From Atrina japonica (Eukaryota > Mollusca > Bivalvia > Pterioida > Pinnidae): a DNA stretch of 64,000 bases. Shown one piece after another: positions 12,425 to 23,611 of this stretch (position 1 is its first letter; each line of letters opens with the position of its first letter). The DNA lies in the NCBI GenBank assembly GCA_030159075.1, contig BROG01000479.1, forward strand, positions 62,001 to 126,000, given 5' to 3'. A model generated the notes under the pieces. It saw only the letters and a list, made by a program, of their open reading frames with translations, searched no databases and had not been told where the DNA came from. The position numbers and the translations under genes are program-made.

Positions 12425-12638
12425 GTTGCGCGCCACACTCATATTTTTCAGCTATATAGTGGCGACCAGCTTTTATGTTCCAGGGAAGGGACCACTGGCC
12501 CTCTGCAAGTAAACTAGCAAACTTTCTCATAAAATCAGCAATAATATATGGTTCCAGCCGGACATGAACCTGCGCTAATTAGAAATTAGAAACTTCATGG
12601 TTTAAAGCGCCTTGTTCTAACCATCGACCACAGGTCTA
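12425..12638 (-). mobile_element. tRNA-derived SINE, family 1
   Basis: The reverse complement has an A-box-like TGGTCGATGGTTAGAAC, a B-box-like GGTTCATGTCC and the body typical of the intact copy at 18912 (GCAGAGGGCCAGTGGTCC, GGTCGCCACTATAT, GAGTGTGGCGCGC). Diverged; no target duplication recognised. Confidence 0.8.
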
Positions 12639-13385
12639 GAAATAATCAGATAGAGGTCCCCTATCAATTGGTTGACACATTGTTGAGAAAGTAATTAGAA
12701 AATACATTTTACACAATAATTATAGATACATACATGGGTATTTGTTAGACGTTATTTTATGTACATGCAAACAACAGTAAGATTTCGTAACCTGGAGGAC
12801 AAAAGCGGACAATCATAAAACTGTCAAATGTTCGGTTTGTTTTTCGTAATGTTTTAATTACGTTCTTGAAAATATCGGACCAAGGTGATTGATAGGGTAT
12901 TGTTCCGTTAGCTGGTTATCTGTTAACAAAGAGAGCGTATCGTAAAAGTCTGTTGAAGACAAATTCTTTATCACGTTGTCTTGATAATCACCTGTTTATT
13001 ACACCTTCGTCAAACAGATAAATTCGAATTAAATGGGCTCTTCTCCAGACTGTTGTTTCCAGTATTGCTACGCAAATAAATCAAATGTATATACAAAATA
13101 TCCTTTAAAGTGTAAATCGATGATTTATATTCGGCTTCAAGTGTGTTATATTGTATAACTATCTTTTTACAGTCTGTCTTATGTATCAAATCTTTGTTTG
13201 CTCTTTTAAGAAGTCTGAGTTGATATTGAAGTATATCTTACTCGGCTATATAGAGTATGCTTGAAGTGACATTTTTCTAAGTTTCGGGCTCGCACTAAGT
13301 TTCTGAAATACCATAATTTTGTATTCTTGACCCCTCCCCCCCCCACACACATCAGCAACACCTTTACTGAGTGGTTAGATCAGTG
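12639..13385. other. No gene seen
   Basis: AT-rich DNA with no supported exon. A C-rich run (about 13333-13344) comes just before the minisatellite. Confidence 0.45.
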
Positions 13386-14128
13386 TATGTTGGAGCATAA
13401 ATACGACACCTCAGTATAGGTTGGAACATTGCTCTGTAAACACAGCTCATCTATGAGCTCGGTATAGGTTGGAGCATTGCTCTTTAAATACGACACCTCG
13501 ATCTACTCAGTGTAGGTTGGAGCATTGCTTTGTAAACACGACACCTCGATCTACTCAGTGTAGGTTGGAGCATTGCTCTGTAAACACGACGTCTCGATCT
13601 ACTCAGTGTAGGTGGGAGCATTGCTCTGTAAACACGACGCCTCGATCTACTCAGTGTAGGTGGGAGAATTGCTTTGTAAACACGACACCTCGCTCTACTC
13701 AGTGTAGGTTGGAGCATTGCTTTGTAAACACGACACTTCAATCTACTCGGTGTAGGTTGGAGCGTTGCCCTGTAAACACGACACGGATCTACTCAGTGTA
13801 GGTTGGACCATTGCTCTGTAAACACGACACGGATCTACGTAGTGTAGGTTGGACCATTGCTTTGTGAACACGACATCTCGACCTCCTCAGTGTTGGTTTT
13901 AGCACTGTTCTGTAAACATGATACCGCAATCTCCTCATTGGAGGTTGGAGCATTGCTCTGTAAACACGACACCTCGATTTATTCGGTGTAGGTTAGAGCA
14001 TTGCTCTGTGAATACGAATTCTCGATCTACTTATTGTATGTTGGATCATTGCTCTGTAAACACGAAACCTAGATCTTAGTGTAGGTTGAGCATTGCTCTT
14101 TAAATACGGCGCCTTTAATTTCTACTCA
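13386..14128 (+). repeat. 48-bp minisatellite, ~14-15 units
   Basis: The unit reads about CAGTGTAGGTTGGAGCATTG, then CTCTGTAAACACGACACC and TCGATCTACT. The central units (about 13499-13790) are spaced exactly 48 bp and the outer ones are more diverged and vary in length. Because 48 is a multiple of three, the array keeps long ORFs open on both strands. These are by-products, not genes. Confidence 0.92.
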
Positions 14129-14604
14129 GTTTGGGTCATCAATTGATAATGCGCGCAGGTTTGCCAATTTATATGCGGCAGACTAGGGGTTTTGGATCGG
14201 ATTTTCACAGCAAAATTTGCCCGTCATGTTGTACACACGCCATCGTATAATCTAGATATTGCTGAGCGTGGCCTTAAAGATCAAAGCGCGCTTAAGGTAA
14301 AAATATCAACAAAACACTATACTTACGACCAACATGTGAATTATTCTGTTATTAGTAATTATTTATATATTAATTAATGATTCTTGACTTGTAGGCCCTA
14401 CCGACATAACTTATACCAGTTGGACGACATAATCTGTCTGGGGGCATATTGAGATATACTAACTTATGGCCATCTCCTGTGGGTGATATTTCACTCAAAT
14501 GGCGACACATTCGAGGATCTATATGGTTAGACGGCAGACCAGTATCATGGTACGAAGGTGACCAGCTGTCTTCATTATCTTGAAAATCGTTTATATGTTT
14601 GTTT
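14129..14604. other. No gene seen
   Basis: No supported exon, RNA gene or repeat recognised between the minisatellite and the next SINE. Confidence 0.4.
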
Positions 14605-14852
14605 CATGGTGTTTTACGCCACACTCAACAATTTTCCAGATATATGATGGCGATCAGTTTTAAATGGTGGAGGAAAGAACCCGATTACAATGTACACGGG
14701 AAGAGGCCACCGGCCTTCCGTAAATAAACTTGCTAGCTTTCTCATAAAATCAGTTTGCCGGTATCAGCGGGGCTCAAACCTTCGCTGACTACTGCTGAGA
14801 AACTTGGACTTTAAAGTGCTATGCTCTAACCACTTCCCCACGGAGCCCTGCC
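14605..14852 (-). mobile_element. tRNA-derived SINE, family 1
   Basis: On the minus strand: a tRNA-like head (GTGGGGAAGTGGTTAGAGC), then TTTAAAGTCCAAGTTTCT. It is followed by the shared body with GGAAGGCCGGTGGCCTC, TCCTCCACCATTTAAAACTG, CGCCATCATATATCTGG and the tail TTGAGTGTGGCGTAAAAC. The nearly complete length matches the copies at 17858 and 18912. Confidence 0.88.
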
Positions 14853-15518
14853 CTAATTTAATCGCACATATTCTGGTGGCAACATTAGAGTATAAAATTT
14901 CGAGAAGATTTAAAAAAAAATATATTCATTTTATTTTGTTGAAAAATAATTGAGAAATGTTTTTAAGAAAATATCGGGGATGGGTCCTACATTTGACATT
15001 TTTGCGATCGAAATATTATCAGAGTCGGTTAAGGAAGTCAAATGAAATTTTCTCAAAATGTAGGCTATACTTTTTGTGGGCTCTCGAGTGTGGTAATGCG
15101 TTTATATGTTAGTGCAATCCAGTTATTTATTATTACTATACTCTCGTCTCTTTTTTATCCATATGTAATGGATTAAATTTACTTGTGAGTTTTAAAAGTT
15201 AGCTTTTTATAATTTCATATCCGTTTTACTGTCAAAACTGAAAAATTCATTTGCATGCGGTAGAAATAAAACTTTAAATGTAAGTAAAATTTTATACATG
15301 TAAATGTAAATCGAAACAACGTAGGTATGATAAATAAAAAGAAATATGATTCACTTAAACAAACTGAGAGAGAAATAAAGTCACAATTGTGGATATAATG
15401 TTTCTATCTAGATGTAATTTGTTACCGAAACTTGACGCAATATTTCATTATTAAAGTTAAGAGTGTGCAACCCTTTCCTTGTGTTAAATATTAAAGTAAA
15501 CGAATGACGATATATATA
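14853..15518. other. No gene seen
   Basis: AT-rich DNA with no supported coding or RNA feature. Confidence 0.4.
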
Positions 15519-15742
15519 CATAGGCGTCGGAAGCAAATTGAAAAGTGGGGGGGGGGGGGGGCTAAACCAACTTAAAACACACACACACGCCAGACGTGGG
15601 GGGGGGGGGGGCTAAACCAACTTAAAACACACACACGCTAGAAACGTCTTGGGGGCTAAGCCCCAATTTTCAACACCTATGCCTATCTTTGCAAAAAAGT
15701 GGGGGGCTAAGCCCCCCCCCCCCTCCCCGGCTCCGACGCCTA

Positions 15743-15744
<2 letters not shown>
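15519..15744. mobile_element. Short palindromic MITE with poly-G/poly-C core, inserted in (TA)n
   Basis: The ends are inverted copies (CATAGGCGTCGGAAGC and GGCTCCGACGCCTATG), directly followed by TA repeats on the right and preceded by TATATATA on the left. Inside are GGGGGG-CTAAACCAACTT-AAAACACACACAC blocks in duplicate and an inverted CTAAGCCCC pair. Non-coding. Confidence 0.75.

Positions 15745-15820
<76 letters not shown>
15745..15820. repeat. (TA)n microsatellite
   Basis: A near-perfect TA run that flanks the palindromic MITE on its right side and separates it from the foldback element. Confidence 0.95.
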
Positions 15821-15827
<7 letters not shown>

Positions 15828-15890
15828 ACGAGTTTTAGTTGATTATCATGTTCATCTAACTCAAGTTAGTTATTTTTCAAAATCTGAAAA

Positions 15891-16902
15891 GTATGGTGGC
15901 TGATTTGTGCCATATCTACTTTTTGTTATTTCGAGACAACTTAACATTCTGTCGTCTTTTCGGGACGAATAGACGAGAAAATGAAAAAATAACAAAACTT
16001 AAGCGAAAAGACGACAAAATAACCCGCAAATTAGCGACTTACTTTTCTCGTCTTTTCGCCCTGCAAATTTATTTTATTTTTGACTTTATTTTCGTCTTGT
16101 CGTCTTTCTGCCTCGCTAATTTGAGGCATTAAATTGTTGTCTTTTTGCCCCGCAAATTTGCGACTTTAAAATGTCGTCTTCTCGCCCCGCAAATTTGCGA
16201 CCTTAAAATGTCGTTTTTTCGCCCCGAAAAAAAAAATATAAAAATATAAAAACAGCCTCAACAATAACAAGAACTAAACCCCCTTTCGATACTATTTTTA
16301 GATGTACATACATTACTGATAGTTATATATATCCAATTTTTTTTCAATCTTACACGTGACACATATATATGACTTTTAAATATCATGTCACGGAGCAAAT
16401 TACCGAGGCGAAAAGACGATATTTTAAGGTCGCAAATTTGTGGGGCGAAAAGGCGACATATTAAGGTTGCAAAGTTGCGGGAGAAAAACGACGACTATAA
16501 AGTCGCAAATTTGCGGGGCGAAAAGACGACATTTTTTAAGCTGGCAATTTTGCGAGGCGAAAATAAAACATTTTGAGGTCGCAAATTTGCGGCGAAAAGA
16601 CGACATTTTTTAAGCTGGCAATTTTGCGAGGCGAAAATAAGACATTTTGAGGTCGCAAATTTGCGGAGCGAAAAGACGATATTTTAAGGTCGCAAATTTG
16701 CGGGGCGAAAAGACGACAATGAAGTCGCATATTTGCGGGACGAAAAGACGACAAAACGCCGGGCGAAAAGACGACAAAAGTAAGTCGCTAATTTGCGGGT
16801 TATTTTGTCGTCTTTTTGCCTCAATTTTGTCGTCCGTTCGTTTTGTCGTCTTTTCGCCCCGAAATAAGTTAAGGTCGACATGGCACAAATCAGCCACCAT
16901 AC
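15891..16902. mobile_element. Foldback-type element with palindromic ~37-bp unit arrays
   Basis: The outer 23 bp (15891-15913 and 16880-16902) are perfect inverted repeats beginning GTATGGTGGCTG, with weaker matching for ~20 bp further in. Inside are two arrays in opposite orientation. The left arm (to about 16230) has roughly five units and the right arm (16385-16860) roughly eleven. The unit is about GTCGCAAATTTGCGGGGCG, then AAAAGACGACATTTTAAG, and centres on the self-complementary CGCAAATTTGCG. A ~150-bp non-repeated core lies at 16230-16385. There is no transposase, so it is a non-autonomous foldback/MITE-like element. ORFs in the arrays are by-products of the repeat. Confidence 0.85.
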
Positions 16903-17857
16903 ACAAAGCACATGCTAATTTGCTAAATTGTTATATTTTCAACAATGCTATACAATTTGTTCCCAGTCCATAAAACACATTTGGAATTGAAACAATGAAT
17001 TACTCATTGTGGAGTATGGTGAATGAATAAGGTGTACATTTAAGATAAATAGATTATATAGAAATCTTTAAACAACGTTGTAACAATTACATCGTTTTAA
17101 GAATAACTTGAAACAATAAATATTCACCAGAGTGCAGTGACCGACAACTCTGTGTATGAGATTGTTATGTAATTATGGCGTGTTTTGTACTATGAAAGTC
17201 CTCTCATGTAAGGTCAACGGAAAATTTCAATAATGGATTACTGCATGCGTGATAATCGCGTTCCTTATCACATTTACGAAGTCAATAATGTAATAACAAT
17301 TCGGTAAACAAAATAGAAATTCGTTTAAACGGCTAAAATAATGTGAAACTGTCACTGTTGAAGATTTTTTTTTTTTTTTCAAATGAAATGATTTATTCTA
17401 ATATTAGACATGAAAAGTGAAACAGTAGCTTGGTAAATTGAAAACTTTTAATTTCACTAAAGGCCATACCTAAGCCAGAATATAGTGCAGAAAAACAATT
17501 TAAACAAACAACATGCAATAAACAAATGAAACAAATATGCATTAAACATACGTGTGTAGGCAGATAAATATGAATAATTTAAATAAAGACATTACAATCT
17601 TGCAAAATTTAAATAGATCTAAAACAACAAGAATAAATTTATCTTTAAGCTTACTATTCATTATTCATTTTTATTTCGCATATGAGGTAAAAAATTTTTT
17701 TTGTCTTTTATCGTTGATAAAGGTACAATTAAAAATTCATCCCCAGTTTAATCACGGACTAGCGTGTGCAATTTCAGTAATGTTTAAAAGAGTTACCTCC
17801 CTTTAGTTACTCTCCGTATGGCTGGAACAACTTCTGTTTTGTATTCTGAATTCTGAA
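16903..17857. other. No gene supported
   Basis: AT-rich sequence with a poly-T run near 17365. No supported exon or known repeat. Confidence 0.4.
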
Positions 17858-18098
17858 TGTTGTTTTACGACACGCTCATCAAGTCATATGCTGGCGGCCA
17901 GGTTTTTGTGGTGGAGGAGAGAACCCGTTTACAATATGTACCCGGGAAGAAACCACTGGTTTTCCGCAAGTAAACTGACAAGCATTCTCACAAAATCAGT
18001 TTCTTTGATTCCGCCAATTTCCGGTGGAACCCGAACTCGCCCTGACTAGAGATGAGATACTTCATGGTTTGATGCTCTAACCACTCGACATCGGAGTA
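17858..18098 (-). mobile_element. tRNA-derived SINE, family 1
   Basis: The minus-strand head is GATGTCGAGTGGTTAGAGC with a later GAGTTCGGGTTCC B box. The body is GGAAAACCAGTGGTTTC, then CTCTCCTCCACCACAAAAAC and GCCAGCATATGACTT. The same family as 14605-14852. Confidence 0.87.
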
Positions 18099-18142
18099 AA
18101 CCTATAGATAAAGTCCTTATACAGCCAAATTATATTATATAT

Positions 18143-18900
<758 letters not shown>

Positions 18901-18911
18901 TCAATCGTCAC

Positions 18912-19131
18912 AGGGGGCCTCCGTGGCCGAGTGGTTAGAACAATGCGCTTTAAATCACAAGGCCTCTCACCTCTGGTTCGAATCCCGCTAGGGTCATTTC
19001 GAATTAAGTGGGAAAGTTTGCCAGTTTTCTTGCGGAAGGTCGGTGGTCTTTACCTGGGTAACCGGAGTTTCTCCTCCACCAATAAAAAACTGGACGCCAT
19101 CATATGACTGAAAAATTGTTGAGTATGGCGT
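18912..19131 (+). mobile_element. tRNA-derived SINE, family 1, 5' part (split by a LINE)
   Basis: A tRNA-like head has A box TGGCCGAGTGG (18924-18934) and B box GGTTCGAATCC (18975-18985). The body continues TTGCGGAAGGTCGGTGGTC, TCCTCCACCAATAAAAA and CGCCATCATATGACTG. The last bases before the LINE are TGAGTATGGCGT. The rest of the SINE tail continues at 24717. The flanking 11-bp TCAATCGTCAC at 18901-18911 is repeated at 24763-24773 and is the SINE's own target-site duplication. Pol III transcription would use the internal boxes. Confidence 0.93.
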
Positions 19132-19569
19132 TTTTTGTTTTTTTTTTTATTTAAACATATTTTATTGCTCAATTTGATGCAAAAGGATCGGCGACAAGTT
19201 TTGCCAACTTAGATCCGCCTCTCCTTGAATGTTAACAGATTATGTTGATCAAGGCATGCTTCAATGGCAATTAACATATATACATGTAGCAATTTTCACA
19301 TATACTTTCATACATTTTCATACACATACATATATAAATATACACATACATATGCATGAATTTAGTTGGTAATCCGACGAGTGTAAAAGAAAAAGAAAGG
19401 TGGAAGAAGAAGTAAAATACAATGTGCGATGCCGAGTCTATCGTCGGGCATGATAAATTGATAATGGTGTAATATTTTTATATGGAATATTATTGCATAA
19501 AATAGATCAGAAAACACAAAAGTGCATAACTTAAGGGAGGAGGTGTGATGGGAGGTGGTGTGGTTGTCG

Positions 19570-22500
19570 CTACAAGAATCTTTTACTTTTGTGGATATAT
19601 CTGTGTACGGCTTGTATTATTTTGTTGTTATCAATCTGTGATAGATCCGGGCTACCATAGAGTATTGTGCCTATATCAGGGACGGCTCCGGTCTCATTTA
19701 TTTTGTTCAATAGCTCTTGACGGATTTGGTCATAATTATTACAATGTAGGAAAAAGTGTTCGGTTCACTCATCAGGAAGGCCACAGGAGCAAGCACTGTT
19801 TGCAGTAAGGTTTACTCTGAACAAGTCGCCGTTTAGAGTACTACAACCGTGACGTAGTCTAGTGTGTAAGATGTTTAATTTACGTTCACCATTTCCTAAA
19901 TAAGGAGAGCAACGAGAGTAATTTGACTTCAATTTAGATTTTGAATTGAGACAGGGAAGTGCAGTTTCTAGTAGAGAGGGGCAAATTGTTCCATGTAGTA
20001 ATAGTAGAAGGAATGAACGACGAGTAAAGAAGACTTGTTCTACATAAGGGTATATTAATGTTATCTCTGTTTCTTAAGTTATAATTAATATTACCCACTT
20101 GTGCAGGTAAGAGATTTGCCAAGTAATCTGGGGCTAAATTATTTAAAATCTTGTACATCAAACAAAGTTTTTTGTTTGTTCTGCGGGTTTTTAGAGTTTC
20201 TCATCCAGTTTCAAAATAGATTGCTGAACGAGTACTGTAGACTGGAAGTCCCGTTACGATTCTTCCAGCCTCAAGTTGGATTTTTTCCAGTCTTTGCTCG
20301 TTAGATTTGGTGATGTTGTCCCAAACTTCACTGGCGTATTCAAAAGTGGGGCGTATAAATGTAATGTATATATTCGATAAAGCATTTCTATTCAAGGTAT
20401 ATTTTAATTTTCTGAAAACCGCAATCTGTTTTAACTGAGTCTATATGTCTGGCCCATTTAGCGTCACTAGAAAATGTTATACCGAGATGCGTGTGATCAG
20501 TGGATGGGTATATTGTCTCACCAGCGAAGTCAAAACTCATATTATTGGTTTCTGACGTCGGATTTCCAAAAATCATTATCTTAGTTTTTTGAGGGTTAAA
20601 ATTTACGAGCCATGTATTGGCCCATTCTATGATTATTATTAGATCATGGTTATTGTAGGTTTGGATATGTTGTAAATTAGATGAAGTAAGGGCGTTTGAA
20701 GTATCATCTGCAAAAAGTCTTGTGAGTCCAAATAACCCATCAGGGAGATCATTTATAAAAATCAAGAAAAGAAGTGGACCGAGGACCGAGCCCTGTGGGA
20801 CTCCAGCTTTTAAATGTCTTGTGGAAGATATAGAGTGTTTTAATTTGACTTTTTGTGTTCTATAAGAAAGATAATCAGATATCCAGTCTAAAACTTTCCC
20901 TTTAAACCCATATTTACTAAGTTTATATATAAGACCTTTTATCCAGACACGGTCAAAGGCCTTACTAATATCACAAAAGGTAAAACATGAAAACTCTCTA
21001 TTATCAATTGAAACGCATATTTGGTGATACATTTCTATAAGTTGTGTAATAGTGGATTGTCCAGGTCTGAAACCAGCCTGTATATTATATAGTAAGTTAT
21101 TAAATTGCAAGAAATTGTAGAAATGTTTGAACATAACTCGTTCAAATAATTTGCCCAGGCAGCTCAGTAAAGAAATTGGTCTATAGTTGCAAGGGTCTGA
21201 TTTATCCCCCTTTTTAAATATAGGAAGAACATGTGCAATTTTCCATTTGGCTGGAAACTTACCTAGCTGAAGAGACTTATTGAATAGTTTAGCAAGAGGT
21301 TGAGCTATTTCATAAATTGTGTTTTTCAGCAGGATATGGCTGAATTCGTCGGGACCACTGGCCTTCTTGAGATCTAAGACTTTTATTTGATCTATTATTT
21401 CTTGTGTGCTTATTACAATATTATTTAAATGATTACCAGTACGTTCTTCAAATGGAGGAAGTTCTGCATTACTATCGTCCAAATTTGAGACATTGCATAA
21501 ATAATCATTTAACATATTGGCTTTGCTATTCTCGGAGGAGGCCGTCTGACCATTATAGTATAGAGTTGGAATGTCATCTTTGGGGATCTCCCCCTTGATT
21601 AGAGATCGAATGAGTTTCCAGTAGGTTTTACTGTCTGACCGTTTAAATTTGTTTAATGAATCATTAAGACCCTCATAATATTTCTCTTTTAGTTTCTTTT
21701 TCATGTTGTTGACTTTATTTCTTTGGTTTTTAAATTTAATTAAGTCATTTGTTTTGCGCGTCCGTCCGTATGTCTGTCTTAGTCTGTCTCGTAGTCGTAT
21801 TTTCCGTCGAATATCCGAGTTAAACCATACTTTATCTAGTGGTCTTATAATTACATTTCTACGAGGAATATTATTTTCCATGATTGTCATGAGTTTATCT
21901 GAAAAGGTGTTAACAGCACGGTCTATGTCGTTTTCGTGATCTAAATAGGTCCAGTCAATAAAGGATTTGATTTCTGAGAATATCAAAGTTACAGTCCTTA
22001 TAAGTCCAGATACTACGTGTAAAAGATTTGCGAACTTGTGATTCAAAGTCTAGAGTAACATATGTAGCTCTATGATCACTTAAACTGTTTACATCTATAG
22101 TACTTGATTCCCGATGGGTCAAGGAATCAGAGAGGATTACGGGATCGATACATTTGGATGACGACTGTGTGACTCGAGTAGGTTCCATAATGACATTAGA
22201 GAGATTAAAAAGAGAAATAAGCTCTGAGACTTTAGTGGGAAGTCTTTTGCTGAAGTCTACATTCCAGTCACCGCACAGTAAAACTCTGTGGGTTATATCA
22301 AATGCTGAGCTTACAGACTGTTCAAGGCATTCCCAGAAATCATTACGGCATGTTTCTGGTCTGTATAAGCAACATAGTAAAATATTTCTATGATAGGTAG
22401 AGATTTCAACCCAAATAATTTCATCCACGTTATTTTCAAGATCTGTTCTGGGTTTGACATTAATGCCGGACCGATAATAAATCAGGATACCGCCGCCATG

Positions 22501-22851
22501 ATTAGTACTGTCTTTGCGGAAAGGCAGTTCGAAGCCTGGTATAGTAAGAGTATCGGTCAAAACTGAAGCGTCTAAATGTGTTTCTGTGAAACATGCAATA
22601 TCAAATTCGCCAATAAGATGCTCAACGTCACTGAGCTTGTGTCTAATGCTGCGGATATTTAAATGTACAATAGAAAAAGCGTTTACTATGTTCGAATCTG
22701 GGCCTGGATTTTCAGCGATGTCGTTGCATAACAAAATTAAAACGAACAAAATGAGAGCGAACTGGATATTTGCTATATTGTTTCGTAAGTATTGAAGTCT
22801 AGTGAGGTCGAAATACAAGATTTGTAGGATGATGAACATATACCATAACAT
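19570..22851 (-). pseudogene. LINE ORF2: endonuclease-reverse transcriptase, broken
   Basis: The start at 22851 gives a hydrophobic N-terminus (residues ~31-42) and a 2A-like DIAENPGP (44-51; 22699-22722). It continues into an APE-type endonuclease with the conserved HLNIRSI, FTETHLD, GDWNVD and SDHRA motifs, then a reverse transcriptase with CDISKAFDRV, GVPQGSVLGPLLFL and FADDT (20700-20714). The C-terminus has a CSCG...H....C zinc-knuckle-like segment before the stop at 19570-19572. Breaks seen: a frameshift near 21990 (between endonuclease and RT), one near 20405-20430, a TGA at 20201-20203 in a conserved GW position, a frameshift near 19940 and a TGA within the final knuckle (about 19765). 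Full length would be ~1,090 residues. This copy cannot make a full protein. Confidence 0.92.
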
Positions 22852-23611
22852 CGTCCATAAAAGGAACCTATGTTTGCCCTGTACAACCCAAGGTCGTTAC
22901 CCATTTCTTATTAGGATTAGATTATAGTGAGTGAATTTGTAGCGACAGGAAATGGGAGTGCATTGGGTAGAGGAGGAACGTGAGTGCTGGAACGAATGAA
23001 AACATGTGGAATCAGAGAGATGTCGTTGAGACAGTGAATTTCTAGTGTACAGTTCGCATGTTTAGTAATTTAATTTGGTCAGGTCAAAGTTGGTCCATTT
23101 GACCTCGGGGTAAGTGACTATTGAAGAACTAGGTATGCATGCGTTCATTAGTGTCGTTCAGACTATGTTAGTTGAAAGCAGTGTGGGTTTGGATCATCGT
23201 TAAACAGTTGGGATTAGTTTACATAGTTGTAACATTGAGTAAATTCTTGGTTATATACATAGAATATTTATTTACAAATATTATCAGTTATAATGTAGTT
23301 CGTGATTCTGCCCATTAAAGGCACGAACACAAGAATAATTTTCAAACATACTACAAGATCATTTACTAGCCAGCGACACTGTTGTCACTTTGTTGGTTTA
23401 TATACGGGGAAAAGAGAAAAATAGTCTACGCATAAGTATAGGAACACTAGTTCTTACATACAATATAGGCGTATGTTTGCCATGAACATTGCCACATAGC
23501 TAGTTTGTAGGTTGATAGATAAATTAAATAACGTGGTAAAGTTTACATAAATTAGAATGACAGGATAGTGGTAGATTCAATTACGTAACAATGGAAATGT
23601 CTAGGATTTGT
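22852..23611 (-). other. LINE linker between ORF1 and ORF2
   Basis: ~760 bp on the element's sense strand without a supported ORF, much longer than the short gaps or overlaps common in two-ORF LINEs. It could hold an internal promoter or reinitiation signals, or could be the remains of coding sequence decayed past recognition. Confidence 0.55.

Noticed and set aside
13469..13801. ORFs on both strands over the 48-bp repeat (Asn-Thr-Thr and Arg-Arg-Val-Tyr repeats)
   Set aside because: They follow from a repeat length divisible by three without stops. Codon pattern and flanks do not suggest a gene.
13386..14128. A CRISPR-like array
   Set aside because: Whole 48-bp units repeat with no constant-repeat/variable-spacer pattern, and the DNA is eukaryotic.
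16385..16973. Several overlapping ORFs at 16385-16973
   Set aside because: They are translations of the foldback unit array in different frames and on both strands.
18912..18995. A functional tRNA gene
   Set aside because: A and B boxes are good, but there is no convincing acceptor-stem pairing and the sequence continues into a shared SINE body.
21404..22795. Plus-strand ORFs between 21404 and 22795, and at 23591-23806 and 24213-24440
   Set aside because: Antisense shadows of the LINE reading frames.
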